Assembly: GCA_963837285.1 (NCBI GenBank)
Contig: CAWIMS010000001.1
Location: 372,001-436,000, forward strand
Direction: 5' to 3'
Length of the DNA stretch: 64,000 nucleotides
From: Planosporangium sp963837285
Lineage (GTDB): Bacteria > Actinomycetota > Actinomycetes > Mycobacteriales > Micromonosporaceae
Under the pieces are notes generated by a model. The model was not told the DNA's origin. It did no database searches and worked only from the letters and a program-made list of their open reading frames with translations. Shown one piece after another: positions 1 to 12,956 of the stretch (positions are counted from its first letter, which is position 1; every line of letters begins with the position of its first letter). Position numbers and translations under genes: made by a program.

Positions 1-657
1 GGCGGATGCCCTCGTCGGCGGTGACCTTGCCGCCGTCGCGAGCCACCGGGGCGATCTCCGTCGCGAACGCGCCCGCGTCCGGTGGCCGCGGCGGCCTTCT
101 GGTGGCTCGCCAGCGCGTACTCGTCGAGTTGCTGCCGCGGGACAGCCCCACCGCTCGGCGATCATCTCGGCGCCGACGCCCTGGTTGAACGGGACCGGCG
201 ATCCGCCGGCGAAGCCCTCGTGGCCGCGGTACCGGGCGCCGACCGGTCGCCGAACGGCGCGGCTCCGCGCCGCCGACTGGAGCCCATCGGCACCCGGGTC
301 ATCGACTCCACGCCGCCCGGCGACCGCCAGGTCGGCCTGGCCGGCGATGACCGCGGCGGCGGCGAAGTGCAGCGCCTGCTGGCTCGACCCGCACTGCCGG
401 TCGAGCGTGCGTGCCGGGCACCGACTCCGGCCAGCCGGCGGCGAGCACGGCGTTGCGCCCGACGTTCCAGGACTGCTCGCCGACCTGGGAGACGCAGCCC
501 CAGACCACGTCGTCGACGTCGGCCGGGTCGAGGCCGGTGCGCTCGGCGAGGGCGCGCAGGACATGGCCGACAGGTCGACCGGGTGGACGCCGGCGAGGCC
601 GCCCTTGCGTCGGCCGACCGGGGTCCGGACCGCCCCGACGATGACCGCGTCCCGCAT
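1..657 (-). CDS. Thiolase (acetyl-CoA acetyltransferase), N-terminal part, frameshifted, runs off window
   Basis: Thiolases join or cleave acyl-CoA units in the cytoplasm (acetoacetyl-CoA formation or beta-oxidation). Reading leftwards from the ATG at 655-657, the protein begins MRDAVIVGAVRTPVGRRKGG, the usual thiolase N-terminus. Later come HVLRALAERTGLDPADVDDV, then LDRQCGSSQQALHFAAA with the nucleophilic Cys, then ESMTRVPMGSS and FAGGSPVPFNQGVGAEMIAE. These segments lie in different frames, so at least four single-base shifts are needed (near 566, 413, 240 and 160-80). The C-terminal catalytic His/Cys half lies beyond the window edge. As sequenced the gene would not work. Because family motifs are preserved in every frame piece, I infer sequencing errors rather than decay. 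Confidence 0.85.
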   Translation of the reverse strand, partial: MRDAVIVGAVRTPVGRRKGGLAGVHPVDLSAMSCAPSPSAPASTRPTSTTWSGAASPRSASSPGTSGATPCSPPAGRSRCPARTLDRQCGSSQQALHFAAAAVIAGQADLAVAGRRGVDDPGADGLQSAARSRAVRRPVGARYRGHEGFAGGSPVPFNQGVGAEMIAERWGCPAAATRRVRAGEPPEGRRGHRTRARSRRRSPRWLATAARSPPTRASA

Positions 658-709
658 GGTTACTCCCCGGTAGGGTACTGCTGATGGTATCTCGTGCCAT
701 TCTTGGCCG

Positions 710-1183
710 GTGGACGTACGCACTCCATGGATGCCGGAAGAAAGCGGGCCGGCCGCCGGGCAGCCGACAGATGATCTTCACTGGCGGGTCAACTCGCGGC
801 TGACCGGGATCAAGATCGCGGGCGCGGTGGTGTTCCTGGTCGCTGCCGTGGTATTTGGGTCCGACCCGGTCGGCGTCGCGATCGCGGTCATCGCCGCCGC
901 CGCACTCGGCGCGTACGCGCTGCGCGATCTGCTCGCCCCGGTGCGCGTGGCCGCCGATCCGGCCGGCGTGACCGTGGTCAGCGGCTTCGCCGGCCATCGG
1001 CACCTGGCGTGGGGCGAGATCGAGCGGATCCGGGTGCACGAGCGTCGCCGGTTCGGCGCCCGCAGCCAACTCCTGGAGATCGACACAGGTGACTCGCTGC
1101 ACCTTTTCAGCGGGTACGAGCTGAGCGCCGCCTGCGCGGACGTCGCCGCCCGGCTGGAGCGGCTGCGGACTGCCGCCGGTTAG
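710..1183 (+). CDS. PH domain-containing small membrane protein
   Basis: A protein of 157 residues from a GTG start at 710; an in-frame ATG at 731 is an alternative. Two adjacent hydrophobic segments (about residues 34-50 and 54-71, rich in Val/Ala/Ile) form a membrane hairpin. They are followed by a C-terminal domain of about 80 residues (DPAGVTVVSGFAGHRHLAWGEI...), resembling the bacterial PH-like family (bPH_6 / DUF2581) common in actinobacteria. These proteins have no assigned enzymatic role. The gene diverges from the thiolase and converges on the SpoIIE phosphatase, overlapping its stop by 4 nt. The family assignment rests on architecture and the 'W.EI..I.V' strand pattern. Confidence 0.7.
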   Translation: MDVRTPWMPEESGPAAGQPTDDLHWRVNSRLTGIKIAGAVVFLVAAVVFGSDPVGVAIAVIAAAALGAYALRDLLAPVRVAADPAGVTVVSGFAGHRHLAWGEIERIRVHERRRFGARSQLLEIDTGDSLHLFSGYELSAACADVAARLERLRTAAG

Positions 1184-3339
1184 GCAGCGGCGACGTCGTT
1201 GCGCAGCGCGAAGATCGCGATGTCGTCGCGGGGCGCCTCGGCCGAGAAGTTGAGCGCGGCCGCGCGCAGCCGGGCCGCGACCACCTCGGCCGGGAAGCCG
1301 GCCAGCGTGGCGGCCTCCTCGCGCAGCCGCTCCACCCCGTACAGCTCGGGGCCGCGCCGGCGTTCGGTCACGCCGTCGGTGTAGAAGACGAGCGTGTCGC
1401 CGGGTGCCATGGACACCTTGGCGCGCGGCGAGGAGACCTTGCCGAGCAGGCCGAGCGCGGTGCCGCAGTCGCCGACCAGGGAGGTGCGGCCGTCGGCGTG
1501 CAGGAGTACCGGTCGATCGTGGCCGGCCAGGTAGAGCGACACGTCGAGCTGGCCGTCGGATCGTGGCCTGACGGCGGCCAGTACCAGCGTGCAGAAGCGG
1601 CCGCCGCCCCGCTCCACCAGCGTCTCGTTGAGCCGGCCGAGCGCCTCCGGCAGCGGCCGGCCGTCCCGGACGAGGACCCGGGTCACGTCGCGTACCAGGC
1701 CGGTGACGGTCGCCGCCTGTACCCCCTTGCCGGAGACGTCGCCGACCACGACCAGCCAGGACCCGTCGCCCGTGGCCATCACGTCGTAGAAGTCCCCGCC
1801 GACGTCCACGCCCTCGCCGGTCGGCACGTACTCGGCGCCGAACTCGATGCCGTCGACCCGGGGCAGCGCGGGCGGCAGCAGCGAACGCTGGAGGGCCTGG
1901 GCGACCGCGCGCCGCTCCGCGTGGATGCGGGCGTTGTCGAGCGCGAGAGCCGCCCGCCGGGCCACGTCTTCGACCACGGCCAGCTCTTCCGAGTCGAGGG
2001 GGTGGTCGCCGTGGCCGACCGACAGGATCCCGAGATGCTGGCCGCGGGCGGACATCGACACCGCGTACCCGTCGACCGGGGCGGGCAGCGGCACCACGGC
2101 GTCGATCTGTTGCGCCTCGCGCAGGTCGGGCAGTGCCTCGGCGAGCAGCTCCCGCAGGTTGGGGGTTGCGCGCTCGTCGGCGTGCGTGACCGCCGACAGG
2201 GTCAGCTCGCCGAGCGTGTTGGTGCTGTGCACCGCGCACCACCGGCCGAGCCGGGGCACGACGAGACGGGGGATCAGGGCGAGCGTCAGCTCGGCGTCGA
2301 GTGACTGGGCCAGCAGCTCGCTCACCTCGGCGAGGTACGTGAGCCAGGTCCGGCGCTGGCTGTCGGTGCGGCGCAACCGTTCGTTCTCCAGCCGGAGCGC
2401 GATCCGCTCGGCGGTCAGGTCGACGAGTGCCCGCACGTACCCGGGCGCGGGCTCGGTGAGCACCAGCTCGCCGTGCGCCGGCCGGACCAGGGGCAGCGGT
2501 ACCCGTACCCCACCGGTGCCGGGCACGGCGGCGCCGAAGCCGGCGATGGTACGCGGGCCGGCGCCGTCGACGGAGTCGACGGTGACCGCGGCACCGGCGG
2601 CGCCCACGGCCTCGCACAGGCCGCCCAGCAACTGGTCCAACACGTTGCCGCCGCCGTTGGTAGGGTCGGCCGCGACGAGCCCGTCGAGCGCCTTGGCGCT
2701 GACCGGCGGGGCCTCAGCGGCGGACGGACGCTCGGTGAGCAGGGTGGCGGTGGCCATCGGAACCAGGTCGGTCAACAGCGACTGGCCGGCGCTCGTACCC
2801 TCGGCCGCGCTGCCTACCGGGGCGGGCGACGTCGGCACGTGGCCGCCGCGCCGGGCCGCGCCCACGGACAGCCGCTCCAGCCGGAACCAGACACCTTTGC
2901 CGTCCGGGTGGTGCAGCGTCCCCCAGTACGTGGCGAGCTGGTCGACCAGCAGCAACCCGCGACCGCGCTCGTCGAGCTGGTCCACCGGCCGGGGGGTCAC
3001 GGCACGCCGCGACGGCCAGTGATGGTGGGTGATCGGTCCGTGGTGGAAGTCCATCACCGTGACGGTCACGCTGTCCCCGGCAGCGACGATCTCGATCTCC
3101 ATGTCGGTACGCGCGTGCAGTACCGCGTTGGTGGCCAGCTCGGTGGTGAGCAGCAAGGCCTCGTCGAGCACCTCGGCGAGGCCGGCCTCGGTCACCACGG
3201 ACCGCACGGCGGACCGCGCCAGACCTGGGGAGCTATGGTCGGCGGGGAGTCGGACACGCCGCACCACCTGAGCTGTCACACCTCGCAGTGTCCACGGAAC
3301 GGAGGTAACAATCCAACCGGGGCGCTCGCTCAACCTCAT
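1180..3339 (-). CDS. SpoIIE-type PP2C phosphatase with N-terminal HATPase and GAF domains
   Basis: A multi-domain regulator of the partner-switching type (719 residues). Residues about 25-150 are an RsbW/SpoIIAB-like HATPase (TTELATNAVLHAR N-box, later DERGRGLLLVDQLA). The middle, about 220-465, looks GAF-like. About 490-715 is a PP2C/SpoIIE phosphatase with VGGDFYDV, VGDVSGKG and LVFYTDGVTE metal-binding motifs. Such proteins dephosphorylate STAS anti-anti-sigma factors; a STAS protein is encoded at 12497-12829. The gene is divergent from the poly-HAMP kinase at 3397, 57 bp away. The ATG at 3339 gives an atypical leader without an obvious RBS. A GTG at 3280, just before the HATPase domain, may be the true start. 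Confidence 0.88.
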   Translation of the reverse strand: MRLSERPGWIVTSVPWTLRGVTAQVVRRVRLPADHSSPGLARSAVRSVVTEAGLAEVLDEALLLTTELATNAVLHARTDMEIEIVAAGDSVTVTVMDFHHGPITHHHWPSRRAVTPRPVDQLDERGRGLLLVDQLATYWGTLHHPDGKGVWFRLERLSVGAARRGGHVPTSPAPVGSAAEGTSAGQSLLTDLVPMATATLLTERPSAAEAPPVSAKALDGLVAADPTNGGGNVLDQLLGGLCEAVGAAGAAVTVDSVDGAGPRTIAGFGAAVPGTGGVRVPLPLVRPAHGELVLTEPAPGYVRALVDLTAERIALRLENERLRRTDSQRRTWLTYLAEVSELLAQSLDAELTLALIPRLVVPRLGRWCAVHSTNTLGELTLSAVTHADERATPNLRELLAEALPDLREAQQIDAVVPLPAPVDGYAVSMSARGQHLGILSVGHGDHPLDSEELAVVEDVARRAALALDNARIHAERRAVAQALQRSLLPPALPRVDGIEFGAEYVPTGEGVDVGGDFYDVMATGDGSWLVVVGDVSGKGVQAATVTGLVRDVTRVLVRDGRPLPEALGRLNETLVERGGGRFCTLVLAAVRPRSDGQLDVSLYLAGHDRPVLLHADGRTSLVGDCGTALGLLGKVSSPRAKVSMAPGDTLVFYTDGVTERRRGPELYGVERLREEAATLAGFPAEVVAARLRAAALNFSAEAPRDDIAIFALRNDVAAA

Positions 3340-3396
3340 TCGTTGGTACGACTATTGGAGTGCTGCCGGCTCCCGCCGACCCCCTGGAGGACCAGC

Positions 3397-7772
<4,376 letters not shown>

Positions 7773-7783
7773 GGTCCTTGATC

Positions 7784-8371
7784 GTGTCGAGTACCGCCGA
7801 GCGCCAGACAGCGAAAGTGCTGCTGGTCGATGACCGGCCGGACAACCTGCTCGCCCTGGAGGCGATCCTCCAGGGACTGCCGGTGGTCACCGTCGGCGTC
7901 AACAGCGGCGAGGAAGCGCTCAAGCAGCTGCTGGTGGACGACTTCGCGCTGATCCTGCTCGACGCGCAGATGCCGGGGATGGACGGCTTCGAAACGGCCC
8001 GGCACATCAAGCGCCGGGAGCGGACCCGGCATGTACCCATCATCTTCCTGACCGCCGCCGACCGCGACGCGCAGCTCGCGCTGCGCGGCTATGCGGTGGG
8101 CGCGGTGGACTACCTGACCAAGCCGTTCGATCCGTGGGTACTGCGGGCCAAGGTCTCCGTGTTCGTGGAGCTGTGGACGAAGACGCGGCAACTGCACGCG
8201 CAGGCCGAGCTGACCCGCACCCGGGAAGCCGCCCTGCGCAAGACCGGAGCCTCGATCGACGAGGCGTCCGCACTGCTGAAGTCGGCCGCCGCCACGCACG
8301 GCGAGACCGCCTGGGCACAGGTGGAGAAGGCGGCGGATGTGCTGGCCCGAGCACGCGACCGGTTGGTGTGA
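7784..8371 (+). CDS. Response regulator with receiver domain and helical tail
   Basis: A receiver-domain protein starting at GTG 7784 (a TTG at 7778 is also in frame), 12 nt after the hybrid kinase, so probably co-transcribed with it. VLLVDDRPDNLLALEAIL supplies the acidic pocket, ILLDAQMPGMDGFETARHIK carries the phospho-acceptor Asp, and DYLTKPFDPWVLRAKV carries the conserved Lys. After about residue 130 there is only a charged helical tail of about 65 residues and no recognised DNA-binding output domain. It therefore probably acts through protein contacts or as a phosphotransfer partner of the upstream kinase, as is common for single-domain regulators beside hybrid kinases. Confidence 0.9.
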   Translation: MSSTAERQTAKVLLVDDRPDNLLALEAILQGLPVVTVGVNSGEEALKQLLVDDFALILLDAQMPGMDGFETARHIKRRERTRHVPIIFLTAADRDAQLALRGYAVGAVDYLTKPFDPWVLRAKVSVFVELWTKTRQLHAQAELTRTREAALRKTGASIDEASALLKSAAATHGETAWAQVEKAADVLARARDRLV

Positions 8372-8375
8372 CGCC

Positions 8376-9653
8376 TCAACCGAGGTCATAGAACCGGACG
8401 TCGGACCCGGCGCGGCCGGCGAGCCATTCGGAGCCCAGGCCCAGCAGGTTGTCGCTGCCGCCGGCCGCCCACTCCGCCCGTCCAGTGTGGACATCGTGGA
8501 TGGTCAGATGACCTTCGTGTACCTGGACGAACCGTCCTGACGTCGCGGACCACTGGGCCGGTGGCCCCTGCTCGGCCAGTCGCCACAGCAGGCGGCCGGT
8601 GGCGGTGTCCTGGCCGGCCAGCTCGCCGGTGGTGAGGCCGCGGGTGACGGCCACCCCGTCGGCGGCGCACAACAGGCGGGTACCGGATTCGCCGGTCCAG
8701 TACACGTGACCCGTGGTCAGGTCGACCATGGACGGACGACCGTCCGAAGTGGTCGCCAGCATCGACCCGTCGACCACGACCGGGGTGTACACGACCTCGC
8801 ACGGCGCGCCGGTGGTGGTGTCGCCGTCGTCCGGCGTGCCGCCGACCTTTGTGGTCCAGCGGGCGGCACCGGTACGCGTGTCGCTGGCGGTCACCGTCAC
8901 GACGCAGGTGTGCCCCGGATCGGGCGGCACCTGGATGGTCACCGCGTCGGTGAAGTACAGCCGGTCCGTCCTGATTGGATAGTGACCCAGCTCCTGCCCG
9001 GTCGCGAGGTCCAGGGCCGTCGCCGAGCCGGTGCGGTCGGCGTGTTCGTGCGCGACGAGCGCGGTCGCCCAGCCCGGTGCCTGGGTCGTCGATCCGCTCA
9101 GTCCCTGGTACACGGTGGTGTGCTCGGCGAAGACCCGGTCCCAGCGCGGTGTTCCGGTGGTCAGGTCGAGCGCCGTGACCCGGCACGGGCTGCGACCCTG
9201 CCCGCAGTCGCTGACCACCAGGCCGGACTGGAAGACGGCGGCGCTGCTGCTGTCGCTGGTGGTGACGTCGAACCGGTGCGCGCCGGTGCGCAGGTCGTAG
9301 ACGCGGACCTCGGCCGGACCGGTCCGGTATCGACCCTGGATCAGCACAACGGCGTCACCGGCGACCTGGACGGTGTACCCGTGGCCGTCGCCATCGACAG
9401 CGACCTGCTGCCAGCGGGTGATTCCGTCGGTGCGTCCCAGCACGGCGACGCCTTTCGAGGTCTGCACGACGACGACGTCTCCGGTCGCCGTGGTGGACTG
9501 TGGAGCGCCAAGCTCGACCGGCACGCGGGTCGACCACTCCGGTGGGCGGGTCGGGGCGCCGATGTCGTCCTGGTCCGGCGGGGTGCGCACACAGCCCTGC
9601 GTCGCCGCGACCAGGACCAGACCTATCGCGGCTCCCCGCCGCCACGCAGCCAT
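8376..9653 (-). CDS. PQQ-type beta-propeller lipoprotein
   Basis: 425 residues from ATG 9653. The N-terminus (MAAWRRGAAIGLVLVAATQGC) is a short basic stretch, a hydrophobic core and a Cys at position 21 in a somewhat atypical lipobox, so I infer a membrane-anchored extracellular lipoprotein. The rest is repeated propeller blades with the WD40/PQQ-like pattern 'DLTTGTPRWD', 'DTRTGAARWTTKV', 'DLTTGHVYWT', 'DTATGRLLWRL', 'DVHTGRAEWAAGG'. Proteins of this kind are often scaffolds, and PQQ dehydrogenase residues are not evident. It lies alone, convergent with the response regulator (4 nt gap). Specific function is unknown. Confidence 0.8.
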   Translation of the reverse strand: MAAWRRGAAIGLVLVAATQGCVRTPPDQDDIGAPTRPPEWSTRVPVELGAPQSTTATGDVVVVQTSKGVAVLGRTDGITRWQQVAVDGDGHGYTVQVAGDAVVLIQGRYRTGPAEVRVYDLRTGAHRFDVTTSDSSSAAVFQSGLVVSDCGQGRSPCRVTALDLTTGTPRWDRVFAEHTTVYQGLSGSTTQAPGWATALVAHEHADRTGSATALDLATGQELGHYPIRTDRLYFTDAVTIQVPPDPGHTCVVTVTASDTRTGAARWTTKVGGTPDDGDTTTGAPCEVVYTPVVVDGSMLATTSDGRPSMVDLTTGHVYWTGESGTRLLCAADGVAVTRGLTTGELAGQDTATGRLLWRLAEQGPPAQWSATSGRFVQVHEGHLTIHDVHTGRAEWAAGGSDNLLGLGSEWLAGRAGSDVRFYDLG

Positions 9654-9770
9654 GACGCACCTCCCCCGAGCGCCGGCCAGTCTCGCAGACTCTGGCACCA
9701 GCGGCGACCGGCTTTTTCGCGGGTTGGATACCGTGGACCGTCCGCACCGTTGATCTTCTGGAGCGACCCG

Positions 9771-10166
9771 ATGGCGCGGCGCTACCTCTTCTCCGACGAA
9801 AGCGGCGACTTCGTGTTCAACCGCACCCACGGATCGAGGTACTTTGCTGTCGCCACGCTGCTCATCGAGGAGACCGAGCTTGGCCACCTGCGCCGAGAGT
9901 TGGCGAAGCTGCGCGACGGTCGTCGCGGCCGAGCTGGGCACTAAAAGCCGACGCAAGGCTTTCCGCGCTGCGATCGAGGATGTCATGACCCAGTGCATCT
10001 CATACGGGTCAAGCGGACCTTGGCGTTCTGGCCCTGCTCCAGCGATTTCGCGTTGCAGGCCGCCGACTACTGCCTGTGGGCGGTAACCCGCAAGCTTGAG
10101 CGTGGCGACGATCGGCACTACAACACGATCGATCTGTGGGAGACCAGCTCGGCCACGCACTATTGA
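9771..10166 (+). pseudogene. DUF3800 protein relic, truncated and frameshifted
   Basis: Begins MARRYLFSDESGDFVFNRTH at ATG 9771, the typical DUF3800 start (RNase H-like fold, Asp/Glu/Ser-Gly-Asp motif). It stops at TAA 9942. A second piece in another frame (KSRRKAFRAAIEDVMT) and a third back in the first frame (ALQAADYCLWAVTRKLERGD) match the middle and C-terminal 'LQ.ADY..WA' region of the family. DUF3800 proteins are usually over 200 residues, but only about 130 codons are present here. Both frameshift and internal loss are therefore needed, and this one looks genuinely degenerate, unlike the clustered errors elsewhere. Confidence 0.75.
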
Positions 10167-10217
10167 CGGCGACGAGGGCCCAGATAGCACGAACCCCCGC
10201 CCAACTAGGCCGATGCC

Positions 10218-10233
10218 AGAGCCCAGGGGCTCT
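10218..10233 (+). terminator. Possible small hairpin terminator after the DUF3800 relic
   Basis: AGAGCC and GGCTCT flank a 4-nt loop and are followed by TTTCG. The stem is short. It sits in the 101-bp gap between the DUF3800 relic and the convergent FUSC gene. Confidence 0.35.
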
Positions 10234-10267
10234 TTCGTCAGACGGGGTCGCGCATAGCCATTGTAGG

Positions 10268-11968
10268 TCATGCGCCCGACGAACCGGAAAGTGAAAGAGG
10301 AGCCGGCTTCGCTGCGCGGCTGGACGCCTTGAGTTCCCGGCCGACGGTCGCGTACGCGGTCCACAGCCGGGACGTCGACTCCTCCGCCTCGAACGGCAAC
10401 GCGTGTACCGCCGGCAGGCAGCCGGTCAACTCGTCCACCCAGGCCACCTCGGGCCGGTGCCGGATCCGCCGGGTCACGAGCGCCGGCCGGGCGGCCTTGC
10501 GTACCTCTTCGACCGCGACCTCGATGCCGCGGGCGGTGGCGACGTCGGTGGCCCCGGCGTCGAGCGCCGCCCGGATCCGCCGCAGGCAGTCGCCGATCCG
10601 TTTGCGTACCACGTCGCGGGTGCGGATCGGCCGGAGTACCGCGGCCGGCACGATCGCGCACGCGGCGCCGATCACGCTCTCGACCAGCCGGACGCCCAGC
10701 AGGTCGGGCCCGCTCGACCGGTCGAGCAGCCCGTACAGCACCGCCAGTACACCGGTGAAGCAGAACGCCCACCAGGCATAGTTGATCTCGCGGAGGTACA
10801 GGCCGGCGGCCAGGAGGCAGAGGATCATGGCCACGGCGAGTCCGGTGCTCCCGGTCAGCGCGCCGACGGCCAGGGTCGCGACGGTGGTGCCGGCCAGCGC
10901 ACCGGCGAACCGCTCGACGCTCTTGACCAGTACCTCGCCCCGGGACCGGGCGCCGACCGACACGGTGAAGGCGGTCACCACGGTCCACGTCCAGTGCGCC
11001 GGAAACAGCAGTTGACCGGCCGCGAAGGCGAGCGCCAGGCCGAGCGCCGACTGGTTGGCACGCCGGGCCGCGACCCGGGCGATCCGCGTTGCCTCGGCCG
11101 GGTCGGCGGCCGGGTTTGCGGCTGGTTCGGCAGCCTCGGCCGCCCGGCGCCGCGCGCGGTCGGTCGGCATCGCCGCTTCCAGCGCCACGATCGCGTCGTC
11201 CAGGCTGGTGGGCCGGTCCAGCCCAGCGAGTACCCGATCAGCGTGGAACCCGACCGCGCACAATGCCCGGCGGGCCGGCTCCGCGTCGGCCGGCAATGCC
11301 TTGTCCAGCGCCAGCGCCGCCGCGTTGAGCCGCCGCAAATCCCGGCCCAACTTCCCGGAAGTTGTGGCCATAGCACCCTGCTGAGGCAACAACTTCCGGG
11401 AAGTTGTGCCGATCAAGGCCGCACGGCGGGCGTGTCGACTCAGGCGGTGGGCGGCCCGGGTGACCTCGCGGGCGGAGAGGCGGGGCGCGGGGACCACCAG
11501 CGCGACCCCGACGGTCCACCCGGTTGCGACCATGCAGGCGAGCACCGCCCAGCCCAGGGTCGCGCCGGGGTGATCGCCGAGCCGCACCGGCGCGATGAAC
11601 AGCGCGATCAGCGGCGTCATCGCCGCCCGGCCGATCGTCGCGGCCCGGGGACCGAGCCGGCGGGCGTGGCCGGCCAGCAGCACCACGAGCACGAAGAACG
11701 CGTCACCCAGTGCCAGCGATGTGCTGAAGAGCAGGCCGAGTGCGGCGACGGCCGCGGTCAGCACCGGCATCCGGGCCAGGTGCAGCAGGTGGTGCCGGCC
11801 GCCGGGTGCGCCCATTCTTCGGGCCGTGGTCAGGCAGATTGCGGCACCGAGCACGACCACACCCGGGTCGAGGTGGGCCAGTCCCGCGATCGGTCCCATG
11901 GTGACCACGGTCAGGGCTAGCGGCAGGAAGGTCCCGACGGCGGCACGCGCGCGATCGATACTAAGCAC
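10268..11968 (-). CDS. FUSC family membrane protein (aromatic acid exporter-like)
   Basis: A 566-residue integral membrane protein with two hydrophobic blocks, residues about 10-160 and about 320-450, each with several helices. They are separated by a long soluble region, and a charged C-terminal cytoplasmic domain follows. This is the duplicated FUSC/YccS arrangement of putative efflux proteins. The second block contains WTWTVVTAFTVSVGARSRGEVLVKSVERF.A (partly quoted), the typical FUSC 'P.....T....R..GT' zone. It is divergent from the MarR gene at 12034 (65 bp), which may regulate it. Two copies of a palindromic repeat lie in frame in the soluble linker (11349-11414) and encode TTSRKLLPQQGAMATTSGKL. 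Confidence 0.82.
   Translation of the reverse strand: MLSIDRARAAVGTFLPLALTVVTMGPIAGLAHLDPGVVVLGAAICLTTARRMGAPGGRHHLLHLARMPVLTAAVAALGLLFSTSLALGDAFFVLVVLLAGHARRLGPRAATIGRAAMTPLIALFIAPVRLGDHPGATLGWAVLACMVATGWTVGVALVVPAPRLSAREVTRAAHRLSRHARRAALIGTTSRKLLPQQGAMATTSGKLGRDLRRLNAAALALDKALPADAEPARRALCAVGFHADRVLAGLDRPTSLDDAIVALEAAMPTDRARRRAAEAAEPAANPAADPAEATRIARVAARRANQSALGLALAFAAGQLLFPAHWTWTVVTAFTVSVGARSRGEVLVKSVERFAGALAGTTVATLAVGALTGSTGLAVAMILCLLAAGLYLREINYAWWAFCFTGVLAVLYGLLDRSSGPDLLGVRLVESVIGAACAIVPAAVLRPIRTRDVVRKRIGDCLRRIRAALDAGATDVATARGIEVAVEEVRKAARPALVTRRIRHRPEVAWVDELTGCLPAVHALPFEAEESTSRLWTAYATVGRELKASSRAAKPAPLSLSGSSGA
11349..11414. repeat. Two palindromic repeats inside the FUSC coding sequence
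   Basis: AACTTCCCGGAAGTT (11349-11363) and ACAACTTCC-GGG-AAGTTGT (from 11389) lie 26 bp apart. The second extends to TGCCGATC. The same palindrome occurs at 45853-45877 and, degenerate, at 48302, so this is a dispersed element that is translated here. Confidence 0.8.
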
Positions 11969-12033
11969 CTTCTTACTATCTCAGGCGACCGGCCGAGATT
12001 TCGACCCAATAAACCGGGCACTACGGTCGGTGT

Positions 12034-12543
12034 ATGGCCGACGAGCGCGCCGACGGGCTCGGCAACGAGCTCGGCCCGGTCGCGCGTACGTTGCGCCGGG
12101 GCGTGATGAGCCTGGCCCGGCGGCTGCGGGCGGAGCGGGCCGCCAACGGCATGAGCCTCGCGAAGATCAGCGTGCTCGGGCATCTGGCCCGGCGGGGCGA
12201 GCTGACGCCGAGCACGCTGGCCGCCGCCGACCGGCTGCGCCCGCAGTCGCTGACCCGGGTGCTCGCCGAGTTGGAGACGGACGGGCTGATCACCCGTACC
12301 AGGGACGCCGCCGACGGCCGGCAACGACGGGTGGCGTTGACCCCGTTGGGGCGGTCAATGCTCGCCGCCGACATGCGTCAGCGCGACGAATGGCTCGCCG
12401 CGGCGATGGGCCGGTCGCTGACCGGGGACGAGCGTGACCTGCTGGTACGCGCTGCCGCCCTGCTCGAGCGGCTGGCGGACGACGCCGAAGCGCGACCTAC
12501 GGAGTCGTCTCCTGGATCATCAGCGCCCCGCGCAGGCCGGTGA
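12034..12543 (+). CDS. MarR family transcriptional regulator
   Basis: 169 residues. The winged-helix core is clear: SLAKISVLGHLARRGELTPSTLAAADRLRPQSLTRVLAELETDG, then the wing ITRTRDAADGRQRRVALTPLG. MarR proteins are dimeric repressors that release DNA on binding small phenolic or lipophilic ligands. The divergent FUSC exporter-like gene 65 bp away is the obvious candidate target. The last 47 bp overlap the 3' end of the convergent STAS gene, so the final 15 or so residues (ESSPGSSAPRAGR) are probably unstructured. Confidence 0.9.
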   Translation: MADERADGLGNELGPVARTLRRGVMSLARRLRAERAANGMSLAKISVLGHLARRGELTPSTLAAADRLRPQSLTRVLAELETDGLITRTRDAADGRQRRVALTPLGRSMLAADMRQRDEWLAAAMGRSLTGDERDLLVRAAALLERLADDAEARPTESSPGSSAPRAGR

Positions 12544-12829
12544 TGTCGAGGACGCGCAGCAGGAAATCTCCCACGTTCACCAGCACGAGGACGCTCTGCG
12601 CCATCGCGGCCTTGCGGCTGAGGACGACCAGCGTGCCGAGGCCCTGCGAGTCGCAGAACGTGACCCCGGCGAGATCCAGGACGATCCGGGGCGGCGGCAC
12701 CGGGTTGAGCAGGTCGCCGACCACGGCAGACAACCGGCCGACCGTGGACATGTCGATCTCGCCGGCGAGGGTGACAAGCGCCTCAACAGGGTTGCGCTGC
12801 ACCGAGATGGAGAGATCAGGACGTTCCAC
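12497..12829 (-). CDS. STAS domain anti-anti-sigma factor
   Basis: 110 residues, essentially one STAS domain. LVTLAGEIDMSTVGRL forms the first strand and helix, and IVLDLAGVTFCDSQGLGTLVVLS carries the conserved D-S-x-G with Ser as the expected phosphorylation site. Such proteins bind an anti-sigma kinase when unphosphorylated. A HATPase/SpoIIE protein is encoded at 1180-3339, but pairing between the two is only inference. The gene is convergent with, and overlaps, MarR by 47 bp. Confidence 0.88.
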   Translation of the reverse strand: MERPDLSISVQRNPVEALVTLAGEIDMSTVGRLSAVVGDLLNPVPPPRIVLDLAGVTFCDSQGLGTLVVLSRKAAMAQSVLVLVNVGDFLLRVLDITGLRGALMIQETTP

Positions 12830-12956
12830 GCCGTCAGCCTAGCTTGGTTGCCATTGCCGGGCACGAAGGCCAGTCACGGCGAGTGGCGGGTCCTCGGAGC
12901 CCCGCGACAGGGGTGCCGGTCAGGACGGGCGTACCGGCTGCCACAATGGTGAAGCC

